Source: Polytrichum commune
Lineage: Eukaryota > Streptophyta > Polytrichopsida > Polytrichales > Polytrichaceae
Assembly: GCA_950295325.1 (NCBI GenBank)
Contig: OX485805.1
Location: 2,916,501 to 2,980,500, forward strand
Direction: 5' to 3'
DNA length: 64,000 bases
Each line of letters starts with the position of its first letter. Within the stretch, counting starts at the first letter, position 1. The notes under the pieces were generated by a model. It did no database searches. It was not told where the DNA came from and saw only the letters and a list, made by a program, of their open reading frames with translations. Position numbers and translations under genes: made by a program. Positions 10,471 through 22,500 of the stretch are shown here, piece by piece.

Positions 10471-11295
10471 ATATTGTATTCAGTGTTATATGGTATTGTA
10501 ATGTGATGGTGGTATTTGTTTTTAGTGACACTGCTCATGAATAAGTTTACAGGTATTCTCATCCGAACATACTTTCAGCTCATCCAAATGGCAATTAGTG
10601 AAACAAAGTTTGATATCTTTTGCATCCTAACAAATTTGTAATGAAATATTGTCATGTTTGATGGAAGTTGGGATGGAAAAGTACTTCATGATTTGTGACA
10701 GTAATTGTATTATTGTAAATCTATTAGACCCTAATTTTATAAAAAAAATGGAATGACAAATAATGTTAGATTTATTTTAAGTTTGGTAACACTACACGAG
10801 TGGTTGACAATAAGCTTAGTATTGAGCAAGACATATTGAATTGGTGACACTAAATACAGTATTTGGTGTAGATTCCCAACACTCTTTGAGATGGGCCCCC
10901 ACCAATATTTACCAAGGGTAGGGGGTCTACACCAAATATTGTATTTAGCCTCACCAATTATGTTTGTCTTGTTCAATACTAATCTTAAGCCTTCCCTGCA
11001 GTCTCACCAACAATCAATGTACACCTAACATTATTTGTCATTTCTTGGACAATTTCTTGTGCAATATGGGTTTACAATGTTGTAGTTATTGTCACTTACT
11101 AATTGATTTTTCATCCAAAATTGAATCATCCATGACAATATTTCATTGCACAAATGTTAGGATGCAGAACATACCAAAAGTGGATGAGCTAAACGTGAAG
11201 TGGAATAACAATATTTGTAAATTTATTCATTAAGAAAGCTTCATTAAGAAAGTTACCACAATGACATAAAATACCATATGACACTAAATATAATG
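10471..11295. repeat. Foldback palindrome, copy A
   Basis: Arms of roughly 400 bp are imperfect reverse complements around a centre near 10,895. Examples are CACTAAATACAGTATTTGGT against ACCAAATATTGTATTTAG near the centre, and ATATGGTATT near 10,490 against AATACCATAT near 11,271. Small ORFs here arise from the palindrome and are not genes. A partial right-arm copy follows at about 11,645-11,980 in direct orientation. Confidence 0.75.
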
Positions 11296-11437
11296 TAACT
11301 GTAGTAAACACTTGACCTCCATAAGTTTATGGTAAATTCATCTCTGAATTTTGGGATGAAAACATCAAAAATAAACATTCCTATGCTATAATATAGTTGC
11401 TTGTTTTTTTTACCTCGAGTAATAATGGCCAAAGACA

Positions 11438-11650
11438 GGGATTATCAAATGTCTAGGGACATTTTTGGGCATAGTTGGTTGAGATCCTAGTGTTTCCAAG
11501 TCCAAACAGATACATGTTGACATCTTTTAATTTTTCTTTATTAGTTTGAGGTAATTTCTCTAAAGACCTCTAAAATAGCTAGTAATTTCTTGAAGTCTTG
11601 AACTTCAACCGGTTATTTCTCAAACTCGGACCAACCAGTTCAACTGTAAA
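11438..11650 (-). mobile_element. hAT-type short element relative, copy A
   Basis: About 210 bp whose minus strand contains a GAGTTTGAGAAATAACCGG core and a TTGGACTTGGAAACACTAGG segment. Both recur in the element at 13,215-19,562 and at 21,120-21,350. Its ends are degraded, so target duplications could not be assigned. Confidence 0.5.
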
Positions 11651-12439
11651 TATGATATTTAGTGTCACCAATTCTAGTTGTCTTGCTCAATACTAATTGT
11701 AAACCGCATTATAGTGTCACCAACACTAAATGTCAACCCAACATGATTTGTCATTCCTTGTAAATTTGTAGGGGGATTATGGATTTACAATGTTGTAATT
11801 ACTGTCACTTACCAAGTAATTTTTCCATCCAATTTCCAATCATCCATGAAAATAAATTTCATTAGAAGTTGCTAACAAGAGAAGGTAGAGCTTTGGCCAA
11901 TGGATGAACTCATCCATCATCCATGACAATATTTGTTCACTTGTTCATAACCATATTATGAATAGTTCTAAAATATCATATTTTAGTGGTCATAAATGCT
12001 TTGATGGGGTCCCACATATGTTTAAGTACATAGTTAATATTAAATTTGTTAACTTTCACATGTGAAATGTGGATATAAGAAATATTTAATGTAGAATGAT
12101 GGTAAATCATGGGAATTAAGCGAAGTAAGTTCTCAATCTCAAAGCCTAATCCATAGATTCATTAGCTTTTGTCTCCTTCACAAAAATTTCTCACAAAAAC
12201 CCTAAACCAAGGTGCATGATTTGTTTTCAATTATATTTACACCTCCTAAATACACATGTATGGTGCAATCACTTGACCAAGGTATAATTGTTGCTTTCAA
12301 ATTGCGATACAAATTCAAGTTAGTAGATTGGGTTCTATCATAATGTTGATTCAAATCATCAACATTATTTGAAAAATGTTGTACCCAATATTAAACATGC
12401 TGTTTTTTAGAGCTATAAGGTTTGGATGATTATGGATCC

Positions 12440-12800
12440 TTAGATTATCCGAAAATATCGGAGAAAATATTATTCTTGCCACCTGATTGGAGTGCAAACT
12501 TTGCTAATGAGGAATAGCTAGAAAAATCAAAACTGACCAAGGAGTTTAAAAATTTGGCACTCCCCTTATCAAAACTGAAGCTTAGACAAGATGAGATGCC
12601 ATTTGAAGATTATTTAATAGAGGAAGGTGAAGTCATTATTGAAGCTGAATATTGCATGTCAAAGCTACTTCATTGGCCTCGGGACAAATAATAGCGCCAC
12701 CTAATTTTGACCTTAATGCATAGCCCTTAGACTCTTTAGATGTCGATGAGAGACCTCCACATGTTGTGAAAGTGGCAAATGCTCAACATCATGCTTAACA
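12440..12800 (+). pseudogene. Degenerate coding-like stretch, copy A
   Basis: Several reading-frame segments look protein-like (for example FLPPDWSANFANEE and LIEEGEVIIEAEYCMSKL) but are interrupted by stops and shifts. The equivalent in copy B (39,900-40,260) keeps some of the same frames, also with stops. It is absent from copy C. I do not recognise the family. Confidence 0.35.
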
Positions 12801-13316
12801 TTTTTGATGGACAACCAATTCGAGTTACTCCTTGCATATGTAATGAAACTGCATGCCTTATTGAAGAAGCTCAACACGATATTTGTTACTGATTTAAAGT
12901 GGCAAAATCAATGCACTATGAATTCCTTCTTCGAGTCCACATAGATCTCATGAGAAAAATTCGCATATTTACAAACGGATTTGAAAAAATATATGATCTT
13001 GTATAAGTGGAAAAATACCTAATGTGTGATTTTCCACGAAGCACCTCATTTTCATGACAACGAAGTCCAATTTCTCATATTACTGAATATGTGATACCTC
13101 GATAATACCACAGTTCTCTCGTTTTCCGAAGTGTCATATTAAAGAGGAAGGACTGTAGGTTAATTGTGGATTCATCTCAAATGACCACGAGTAGATTGAT
13201 TGGGGTCTGTAAAGCAATGATCGGGGAGAACCGGCTGTTAGTTACAAATGAACCGGATGAGTTTGATAAATAATCGGTTGAAGTTGAGGATTGCAGGAAA
13301 TTTACCGATCATTTTA

Positions 13317-13704
13317 GGGCATCACCACCCATCCTACAAAATGCAGGGTGGAACATCCTCACAATAAGTTCAAGTCACTCGGTTTGCAACCCGGGTGACC
13401 CACCCATGACTTGTATATAAGGTGATAAAACAAGGAAGAAACAAAAGCAAGATGAATCTCATTGGCACCTTGGAAATCGGAGAGGAATATGGAGTTTGTC
13501 CTTTGTTGTTTAGGGGGCTCCTTTTTTGTTTTGGGGGCAGAGCTCCGACTTGCAAAATGACCCCAATTTGCAAGCCAACCTCAACTTCCAAGCCGGCCCT
13601 ACCAACAAATCATCCATTTTGCAAGATGGGTGGGGCACTTTTGTAAGCCGCCTCTCACAATATAAGTTGAGGTCATCCGTTTTTGAGGATGGGTGGTGAT
13701 GCTC
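13317..13704. mobile_element. PIF/Harbinger-type MITE
   Basis: A 388-bp element with inverted ends GGGCATCACCACCCATCCT and (reverse complemented) GAGCATCACCACCCATCCT, flanked by TTA on both sides (13314-13316 and 13705-13707). TTA duplication and a GGGC start are typical of Tourist/PIF-Harbinger MITEs. It has no transposase, and the small overlapping ORFs inside are not believable genes. It sits inside the hAT-type element. Confidence 0.85.
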
Positions 13705-14272
13705 TTATTAGAGGAATTCAGTGAATATACCCCAATTTAATAAAGGAAAACCGGAGGAGGTCAACTTGTAACCGGTTGGACTTGCAAACACGGAGGACGC
13801 TAAACACCCCCCCACGAACTTCTAGGGATTCCATATTCGGGCGGGGGCAGCCCTCCCACGAAATTTCTGGCCCCGCCCGGATTTTTTCCAAACCCGCCCG
13901 AAAATAGCTGCCCGCCCCGCCCGAAAACGAAAAAAACATTGCTCTTCCATTCTTGAAGGCCGCTTGACTACAAATCCCATATTGAGTGCACTTCACCTTC
14001 AAGGTCTCAAATCCAATACATATGTGCACTTCCACCTAGTAAATAAGGCATTAAATGGGATTTCATTCCGGAAGTGAAACCATCAACCAAGAATGTAATT
14101 AACTTGGAAGTCAAAAAATTAGAAAATCCTCATCAACATTGAGGTTATAATTTTTATGACTTACCATTTGAAATTGTCTTCGTCATTCTTAAATGACACT
14201 TAAATTTAATGTGCTGATGTGGTATGTATATTTTATAATATTTTAGATAATTCTAGCTACTTTCAAGAATAT

Positions 14273-16555
14273 TCAAGAATTCTGGGTGTATTTGTCGAAC
14301 CAATAAGCGCTCGACTTCTCCCAATTGATCTCCATTCCGGATGCTTTGCTAAATGTTTCAAGCAACCTCACAAGCTCGTCTACGTCCTCTTTGGTGCCTC
14401 TTACCATGAATGAGGAATCATCCGCATATTGGGATATGCTTTGTTGCTTCTTCCCCCCGGGTAGGTAAACTCCTTTGAGCCTACCCTCCGCTACCGCCTT
14501 TTTTATTACATGAGTAAGAATCTCACCCACTATTAGGAAAAGGTAGGGGGCTAGTGGGCACCCTTGTCTCACTCCCCTCTCAATTTTGAAGTTCCTCCCG
14601 GGGTTACCGTTAAGATTCACCGCCGCGGACGCTTAGGTAAAAAACAATTTTACCCACCTTATGAACACCTCGTCAATATTCATAGCCTTCATTGCACAAA
14701 AGAGAAAGTGCCAAGACACCTTGTCATATGCCTTAGAGAAGTCTAGTTTTAGAAAGATAGAGGGTTGCTTAGAAACTTTGGCCCAATGAAGGGTCTCTTG
14801 AGTAAGCACAATATTGTCTAATATAAACCTAAGGGGTAAAAACGCTGTTTGCTCCGGGCTAATGACATCCCTTAACATGGGTTGGAGTCTAATTTAAAGA
14901 GTCTTGGCAAGGATCTTATAAATCACCGTAAGGAGGGTGATTGGCCTCCAATAGTTGAGGTCTTTGGTGTCCCCCTCCTTATGTATTAAACTAATCAACC
15001 CCCTTGTTACCCCCTCATGTAGTTTTCCTTCATCCATGCTTTGCATAATCATCCGGTGGAAGTCCTTACCGATAGTTGGCCACATCTTTTGGTAGAACTC
15101 TACCGGGATGCCGTCATGTCCGGGCGCCTTTCCTTTAGCCATTGAATTTACCGCACCCCGTAGCTCCCTTTCCGTAATTTCCTTAACAAGCGCCTCGTTC
15201 ATGGCGGGGGAAAATGTAGCCGGTACCCCCTCCATTACTTTTAGAAGTGCCTCCTCCTCAATGTCCCTATGTCTATATAGGTCTTGATAAAAGTCTTGGC
15301 AAATTCTATCTAGGTCCTCTTTTTTGGTGAACATCCGTCCATGCTTATCCTTGAGTTCCGTAATTACCATATGTGTGTTTTTTTGACGTACGGATTTAAA
15401 AAACTCTTTGGAGCATCTATCACCTACTTGTTGCCATTTGACCCTAGACCTAATGGCAGCCCCTATAGCTTTCCTATTTTCTATGCTATCTATGGTATTC
15501 TTAAGTCTATTTACTTCCCCTTGTTTCTCAAAGCTATTGACATCCTCATGTAGGTTGACTATAGCTACTTCTAACTTGGCCTTTGTGTCTAGCTCTAATC
15601 TCCTATTCTCCTTTGCTTTTTGCTTGCACGCTTGTCTATAGAATCTAGAGATGTTTCTTAGTTTGTGAAAAAAGTTGGCATCCTCCGGTAAGCTCATCCA
15701 CCTATCCTCTAATTTCTCCCTTAGCTCCCCTTTAAGGTGTGCCGTATTCCACTTAAATGCCCCTTTCCGTTCTTCTCCACTACCAATATTTACCTCTAAA
15801 TGAACCGGAGCATGGTCCGATCCTACGGTATATCCATGGATAAAGTAGGAGGTAATACGAGTATTGAGTTGACTTTGGGATGGTGTGTAGAATCTATCTA
15901 ACCTAGCTAGTCTTCTTCTTGCTCCCTTTTGCCCGTTATCCCAAGTAAATCGCGGGCCCTCTTGATGGAGGAATTCATCTCTCACTTGTAGGGAATTTAG
16001 AAATTCCTTCCAAGAGTAAATCTCCAAGTCGCTAATGGTTCTCCCACATCCGTGTGACTTGTCCTCCGGTCTTTCGGTCATATTGAAGTCTCCCCCAATG
16101 ATCCACTCGCAGTCTTTGGGAAGCGCGTCTAGCAATATATGCCATAGATGTCTTCTTTCCGTAGGTATATTAGGTGCATATACACAAGCTAGCCCAATAT
16201 TCCCCCCCTCCACTCCTTCTAATTTGATCCACACTACCCTATTTTCATATAGGGCCCCGGTGGCCGTAACAAGTTTAGCGTACTTGTTAGCTAGTAAAAT
16301 GCCTACTCCGCCTTTCCCGGCGGCATTAGGATTAAGCCAACTCCTTTCCCCCGGGCTGGCTTCCAACACCCAACTAGCACATCCGGGGAAAAGCCTTGAT
16401 CCTATATTCTCCAAGGTTTTTCCTCTAAGTTTGTGCTCTTGGATCATTACCACGTCCACTTTTGGTACTATCGTACTAAGGAAACCTCTCTCTTTTGCAA
16501 TATTCTCCGGGTCATTTAGACCCCTAATATTGTGTGTAATTAGATTCCACTTCAT
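14273..16555 (-). pseudogene. LINE ORF2: endonuclease and reverse transcriptase, broken
   Basis: One minus-strand frame starting at ATG 16555. Residues 1 to about 240 are an APE-type endonuclease with HNIRGLND, QEHKL, GGDFNMTERPEDK and SDHAP motifs. It nicks target DNA to prime reverse transcription. From about residue 430 the reverse transcriptase begins (KGKAPGHDGIPVEFYQ, LISLIHKEGD, NYWRPITLL), then LDFSKAYDKVSW, RGVRQGCPLAPYLFLI and catalytic YADD. Stops at 14894-14896 and 14633-14635 interrupt the frame without changing phase, and the protein ends about 50 residues after YADD. The full plant L1 ORF2 is usually above 1,200 residues, so roughly the last 40 percent is missing. Not functional. 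Confidence 0.9.
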
Positions 16556-16600
16556 AGACCAAGATTTTGAAGAATACTGTGATCATCCTCCTTTCACCCT

Positions 16601-19171
16601 TTAGTGAGGATTGGTGTCCACCCCCCATAGTCTTCCTTGTCTTGGGGTGATAATGTGCTTCCCGAGGGCTATAAGACTAGATGCACTATTCCGGATAGGT
16701 GTATTAGTCAACAGTGCCTCTTGACCATGTCCTCTATTCTCCCCTTCTCTAGTCTCCGTGGATGTGTTGGGACTATCTAGGCCAATGCTTGCCATTATAT
16801 CTTTATACATGCTTCCCTTATGAGTGGTTTTGGGTATTGGTTGAGTCTCCCAAACTACATCTATTGGTCTATTATTATGTGTACCCTCATCATCCGGGTA
16901 TGAACTACCAATACGGTCTATGTCGTTGTTGGGGTAGGAGTCCGACCACTTACCAAGTCTCGGGGCCTTGTTGATGACCCGGTGGTTGGTTGGTTCAACC
17001 TCCCACGTTTGTTTTTCCCATATACTCGCCTCCGTGTAAGACGGTTTGCTGTGGGATTCTCCATTCCACCTCCCCTGCTTTTGTCCCTTAGAGTTTTCTA
17101 TTGGCCCCTTGCCTCTTATTTTCTCTGTTGTGCCGACTGGGTTGCCGTTGTCCGCTTCCCCAACCGGTGCAGCTCCCCCTAGGTTGCTATGTGGGCGGGT
17201 TCCCCGAGGTAGCCGTTGGCCTACTGGGTTTTGGGTGGGCGACCTCCCCTCTCGGGTTGCTGGTTCCGCCCCTGCCTCAGCCTCACCCTCTCTCTCGCTA
17301 CTTCCTCCCCTCCCAGTCTCCTCCCAGCCCCTCTCATTGCCTTCCCATAGTCTGGCCTCACCGCCGGTTCTCTGCCCTCGCTCGACCGCCTCCTCGCCTG
17401 TCTGCTCCCTCTCTGCTTGTGGCCGAACTCCCTCTGTGTGTGGTGGTTGCAGGTTTGGTGCCGCTTCTCCCACCTGCTCTTCATCGATCGCAGCCTCTAG
17501 CTACTCTTCAAGTGCCTGATCTAGGGTTGTTTCAGTCCCTGCCTCGCTCATCAACCTTTCTGTTCCCATTTCGACTTCGGTCTCTTCACTGCCGGATTCT
17601 TCCCCCTCTTCTTCCGAGCGATCTGCTTCTGTTGTTTCAAGTGGTCTTTTATTACCTGCGAATTTCCTTGGTGACCACATCATAGTTGATGCTGGATCAC
17701 CTCTGCCCCCTGGTGTATGCCTTTCTTGTTGTTCTTCTCTCCGATCCAGCATCAGCTCACCCTCCTCCATCTCGTAATTCACCGAATCTCCTGCCATGTG
17801 TGGATCCCTGTCCGGTTCTTTTCCTTCCGGCCTTGCCTCCCGAACTTTTCCTTTCTCTGTGGGATCTGTCTGGCCCTCCCGGCCTTTTTCTGCAGAGGCC
17901 TTTGCTGCTGCCCTCCGAGGAGATTCGGCCGGCTCTTCACTCCTTTGTCGCATCACTGTGTCGTCAACTTGCTCATATGGCCCTTCCTCACAGTCTTCCT
18001 GGCCGTATCCTCTTCTGCTCCCCTCACCTCTTTGTGGCTTGCTTCTACGCCTGGCTGCCCAAGCTTCCTCCGCTAATGCATAAGCACTGGATCTCGCTTC
18101 ATCATTGACCACATCGAAGATGTTCCTCCTTGTGTTTTTTCTGTTTTTAACTTGTTGAAAGCCGTCTTCATCCACAACTATGTTTTTCCCTTTTTCTTGT
18201 TGGAATGTGTATGGTGCATGCATTGCTTTCCTTCCACCCCGTCCATACCTTTTTTGGATCTCATTACACTCCCTAACCCTATGTTTCCAGCTTTGACAAG
18301 CTTTGCATCTCATCGGAAGCCTATCATAATCCACTAAAACTTTTTGGGGTGGGAGTGTTCCATCCTCCGATTCCAGATCTATACTTGTCACCCACCCCTT
18401 GGTGACCATGAGATTCACACAGAATCTAGGATCCTTGGCAGTTTCATTCATTGTGTCTATGCCTATGACCTCTCCTAATGTTGCCGCTATGGCAAGTGCT
18501 TGATCATGATGTTCAAAGGGGAGTTTCCTCAAGACAACCCATGTGGGAAATGCAAGGTTGCTAGGGTTGTCCGGATTGAATCCCGGTACCCAACTTTGAA
18601 TCATGCATGTTCCCCATTTCGATTTGTATGGTGATAACATCAAAGCATTGTTAAGTGCATCCGAATCTTGTCCTTTGAGGAAGAAAAACCCCTTACCCAC
18701 ATTCATACAGAAATCTAACTCACTTCCTCTCAGTTTTTGGTTTAGATCTTGCAGCCATCTTTCCAGATCTTGGGAGGGAGGTTTTGGACCTACAAACTTT
18801 GCAATTAAAAGTTGTTCTTTCAAAAGTGCAATGCGGGCTTTTACTTTCACCGAATCAACTTTAAAAGCAATGGCATCCTTTCTAACTAAGAAGCCACTAA
18901 AGTTTCTTTCCATGTTTGTTGGGAGAATCTCACCAACTTGTCCTTTGAAAGGGTTGAGTTGCCCTTCCCAGATCTGTTGACTTACTTTGGCAAGGGCTTC
19001 GATCACAACTTCCGTCATTTCTTCATCACGCTTCGGATCCTCCCCCGCTATCCACCCCCCTTTTTCTTCCAGGAGGGGGTCAAATCTCATCCCTCCACCA
19101 GATCGCACTTTATCCGCGAATGTCGCCATGTGTCGCCCCTCTCCCATTGTTTTTGGTTGTGTTATCTCCAC
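16601..19171 (-). pseudogene. LINE ORF1: nucleic-acid binding protein with one internal stop
   Basis: Starts at ATG 19171. An in-frame TAG at 17501-17503 splits it into 556 and about 290 residues, both in the same phase, so the original was about 856 residues. The first 250 residues resemble the DUF4283 region common in plant L1 ORF1. A CCHC zinc knuckle follows around residue 285 (CKACQSWKHRVREC). The rest is low-complexity and charged, rich in Glu, Arg and Gly. It would coat LINE RNA. ORF2 starts about 45 bases downstream of its end. Plus-strand ORFs over this region are shadows of its skewed composition. Confidence 0.8.
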
Positions 19172-19570
19172 CCTTCCTTGTGCAACTCTTGCATCCGTCC
19201 GATCGGGTATCTCAGTGCATCTGCAATCGCCTAGCTTCCGCCTGCCTCCGAAATCTTCTAGATCTAGGCCCTGTATACAGATCCAATCCGTCCTTGTCTC
19301 TACAAACTTCCAGTTAATCTCAAAACACTACGCTTCTGCTAAGCTAATCACTTTCCTAACACCCTTCATGGCACAGATCCCTATTTGCCCAGGGCTCCGC
19401 CTACGTTTCCTCATTGTGAGCCCCCTCAGACATTGGTTAACATATTAAGTGTGTACTTGCATCGTCTGCATGCAAATGTTTCCCGTGGGGGGGGGTGTTT
19501 AGCGTCCTCCTGCAAACACTAGGATCTCAACCGATTATGCCCAAAAATCTTCCCGATCACTGCTGTAAAG

Positions 19571-22500
19571 CTGAATTCCTATGTCGAATCGACTAAAAAA
19601 AAAGTAGCTTCCTGCAGGTCAACGCGTTCTATTTCAAGGCGTTGCTTCTGCAAGTTGACGCTCGGTTGCGAAGATTGCCTCTCGCACTCTCGCTCGTCTG
19701 CACAGTGGTAGGGGCTCAGCGCAAACAAGTGGGCGCCTAGCTGCCCTGGCAGTTCTTCGAGTGTGAAGCCATTAGTGCGTGTGGCAAGATGTGGAAGTTA
19801 GTGTAACTTAAGTGCAACATGCGACTCATTTGGGAGGGCTTCAATACCATCATGTTGTATGATCTAATCTGAGCTACTCTTTATTGAGCTTTGAAGGACG
19901 GGGGAGGGAGGAGTCTCCAGCACCTTGTGCTTGCTGGGAGATCCGTTTGGATCGGTCTTAGCGAAAATCCATCAGCAGCTGGATCGATCTTCAACATCAT
20001 CATCACCATGTGAGTAGTAATGATCAAGCCACCGGCTTCATCACCATCCTGTAAGTTTTTTTGGTGGGCCGACATCTTTTGAAGTAGTATTTACGTGTAT
20101 ATACATGCTAGCTAATGATTAGACTATTTAATCGATTGGTGGTGCTTCGGATTGGAACTGGCCATGGTACTTAGTCATCATGTCGACAAGTCTAGCTGAA
20201 TCTTATAGAGCTTTTACAAGAAACAAACTAACCTTTTGCAAATTAAGAGTTGGAAGCCGGAGGTGCTGATATTGCTTGTTCCACGAAATGGGTGGCATGA
20301 AGCTTAGTAAAGTTTTCCATGGGGGTTTTACTTTCTCAAAGGAGTGTGATTAGTTTACCGGCAATGGTCAGCATATTTTGGTGCAGTCACAGAATCTGTA
20401 GTGTGGGATCTCTGGAAGCATTATTTACATTCACCGATAGACAGGCTAGTTGCGTGATGCTTCATTTTGGAACAGTATGGCACTTTGTCACGTCGGAAAG
20501 TCTGGCTTCTTTTAACTCGCACTGATGCGTTTCGATTTTGATTGCGATCGAGCTAATGTCACCTTAATACGCACTGTAATGTTACAGAGTGGCCATTCTC
20601 TCAGCGGAAGCTTAGTATGTCCACTTTGTGACATTATAGTGCGGCTTAAACATAAATTCAATCAAAACGCACTAATCTTTTGGGCAAAGATTTGGAAGAG
20701 GTGCTTGTTTATTATTATTGGATCACAGAATGGAGTGAGCTGAATCTTAGCATCATGTGATGAGTAGTATGCGATGCATCTATTGACGTGTGGATCCACT
20801 AGTCTCGCGTCAAATTACATAAAATCATTGGTTGGAACTGGTTCAGTGGCAAGTCCTGACTGGGTTTCAGAGGAGTGGGATTGGTTGATTAGTTGAGGGG
20901 AATTAATGGATCACAGAATTATATGTACTTTTTCGGAATGGCATACATACATAGATTAGCTTGAACACGCACGCACCAGTAGTGTCGTGAAAATAATTAA
21001 GCTAACTATTCTTCTATAGAAGAATCTGATTCGCCAGTCTGAAGAGTGCTTACTGATTGCACAAGTATGTAAGAAAGCATTGAGCCGGTGTGCAATAATG
21101 CGAACCTGCAAGTTTTGGGACCTTGTACGAACGGGGAGATCAGACCGCTAGTTTGAGAAATGACCCGGTTGAGTTGGAGAAATAGCGGGTTCAAATTCTT
21201 CAAGTCTTTAGGGAAAGTTGCGATCACTTTAGAGGAATGTGTAGAATATAATTCAATCTAAAAAAATGAAACTAAAAGACATTAACATGTAAGCAGTTGG
21301 ACTTGGAAACACTTGATCTCGACAGATTTTGCCGAAAATCTCCGTGGATACAGTCTAGGACACGGCTTGTATATATACGAAGAGTAGTAATTGACTAGGT
21401 ATTAACACTTCATAACCTCATATGTCTCCGCCCATTGCTGGTTCTTGAGTAGGTCGTCGGCGGTCTTGTTTTTAAGGTCCCAGCAGGGTGCTGTTAAACT
21501 GCATCTGATGCATTATAAGGTTATTGCATCTGAACATTGTTAGTGATGGCTCACACGTGAGTAGAAGAGGTTGAAATCATCAGCAATGAGCTTTGAAATT
21601 TGGGTCTTCTAATTCCCATCTTCTCATGTTCTACTTGAGTCACTGATGTCTCTAGAAGCAGAACTAGCCTTGGACTCTGGAGACTGCCTCAGATCTTCTG
21701 AACATTAAAACACGACAAAGTTAAGTTGGTATGAACCCTACACGAGGATTTTGGACTTTTCACCTGACATTATAGAATTGTTCGTGAGATTATTATTGTT
21801 CGTGAGATTTCAATTTGTATCACAGCTGACCTGTTCATATACATATATATATGTATACATAATTTTACATTATAGATCCATACATGAGGGGGTGGAACTG
21901 CCAATTTTCGGGAGTTTGATACTTGGAGTTGACAAGTAGCTTTCATCCAAAGCATACCAAACAATCTTCAAGCTCTCAATAGTGAGCAAGTGTAAATGGA
22001 GGTATCGCGAGGGAATGATACCAAACGATTGAGCATTCATGACGAGCGAAATAATGCTTGAAAGCCCATTGGCTTGGGACCCGCAAAACAGTAGCTTGAG
22101 TATGGAGGTAGCTTAGGATTTTGACAGAGAGTTTCCTTGTAAAAAATGACTGAGCTTGGCATCGTCATTCCACACGGGATGCATCAAGCCGCCATGTAAG
22201 CATACTTAGCATGCTAAGTTCAAGCTATCAGAATGAGAGCTCATTAATAAAGTCAAATTGAGTGCAGGCGTTAGAAGCTCCCCGCCGCAAATGACAAGGA
22301 TCCTTTGTTAGAGCTCTCAACTCGAGCTCTAGAGTAAAGGGGCCTTATTAGTCAAGTCGTGTCAATTTTACCGCATGTTTCCCCAGGTAAGTTCCCTGCG
22401 ATTTGAATATGACCACAGATTGTTGCAGAGCCTACGTTATAGCTCATGTGGAATACACATAATAGGTTCCATAGGTTACAGTTTCATTTGTGTAACCATA

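Larger units (their letters stand above)
9985..13205 (+). repeat. Repeat unit shared by copies A, B and C
   Basis: This left part of copy A is found three times: here, in copy B (about 36,340-40,660, with insertions), and alone at 59,715-62,656 with an internal gap equivalent to about 11,400-12,970. Because the third copy lacks the receptor kinase, the unit behaves like an older dispersed repeat. It contains a foldback palindrome, a partial second copy of that palindrome's right arm (about 11,645-11,980) and a degenerate coding stretch. Confidence 0.7.
14273..19440 (-). mobile_element. Plant L1-type LINE, 3'-truncated
   Basis: ORF1 and ORF2 in the usual order on the minus strand, preceded by about 270 bp of likely 5' leader (19,172-19,440). 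The reverse transcriptase stops shortly after the catalytic YADD. The thumb, RNase H region, 3' UTR and poly(A) are all missing. LINEs are normally truncated at the 5' end, so loss of the 3' end points to capture or later deletion rather than ordinary target-primed insertion. Confidence 0.8.
13792..19510. mobile_element. Mutator-like element carrying a LINE
   Basis: Inverted ends begin GGAGGACGCTAAACACCCCC on both sides (about 25 bp, differing only in the length of the C run and its edge). A perfect 9-bp target duplication TGCAAACAC occurs at 13783-13791 and 19511-19519. Nine bases is the diagnostic length for Mutator-like elements. No mudrA-type transposase is present. The interior is about 480 bp of unassigned sequence at the left, including repeated CCCGCCCGAAAA-like words, then a LINE on the minus strand up to close to the right end. 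It lies inside the hAT-type element. Confidence 0.75.
13215..19562. mobile_element. hAT-type non-autonomous element, interrupted by two younger insertions
   Basis: Ends CAATGATCGGGGAGA (left) and CAGTGATCGGGAAGA (right, reverse complemented) are inverted repeats. They are flanked by the identical 8-bp target duplication CTGTAAAG at 13207-13214 and 19563-19570, the signature of the hAT superfamily. Its own sequence is only about 240 bp (13,215-13,316, 13,708-13,791 and 19,511-19,562), matching the short repeats at 11,438-11,650 and 21,120-21,350. Copy B lacks it but shows a footprint-like sequence at the same site. Confidence 0.8.

Noticed and set aside
10737-11233. Two ORFs of about 80 codons on opposite strands
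   Set aside because: They are mirror products of the palindrome and have no conserved protein character.
13422-13646. Overlapping ORFs of about 73 codons inside the PIF MITE
   Set aside because: The element is defined by its ends and is non-autonomous; the ORFs share no protein features.
17046-18108. Long plus-strand ORFs opposite LINE ORF1
   Set aside because: Composition shadows of the Glu/Arg/Gly-rich minus-strand ORF1; Leu/Pro/Ser-rich with no domain.
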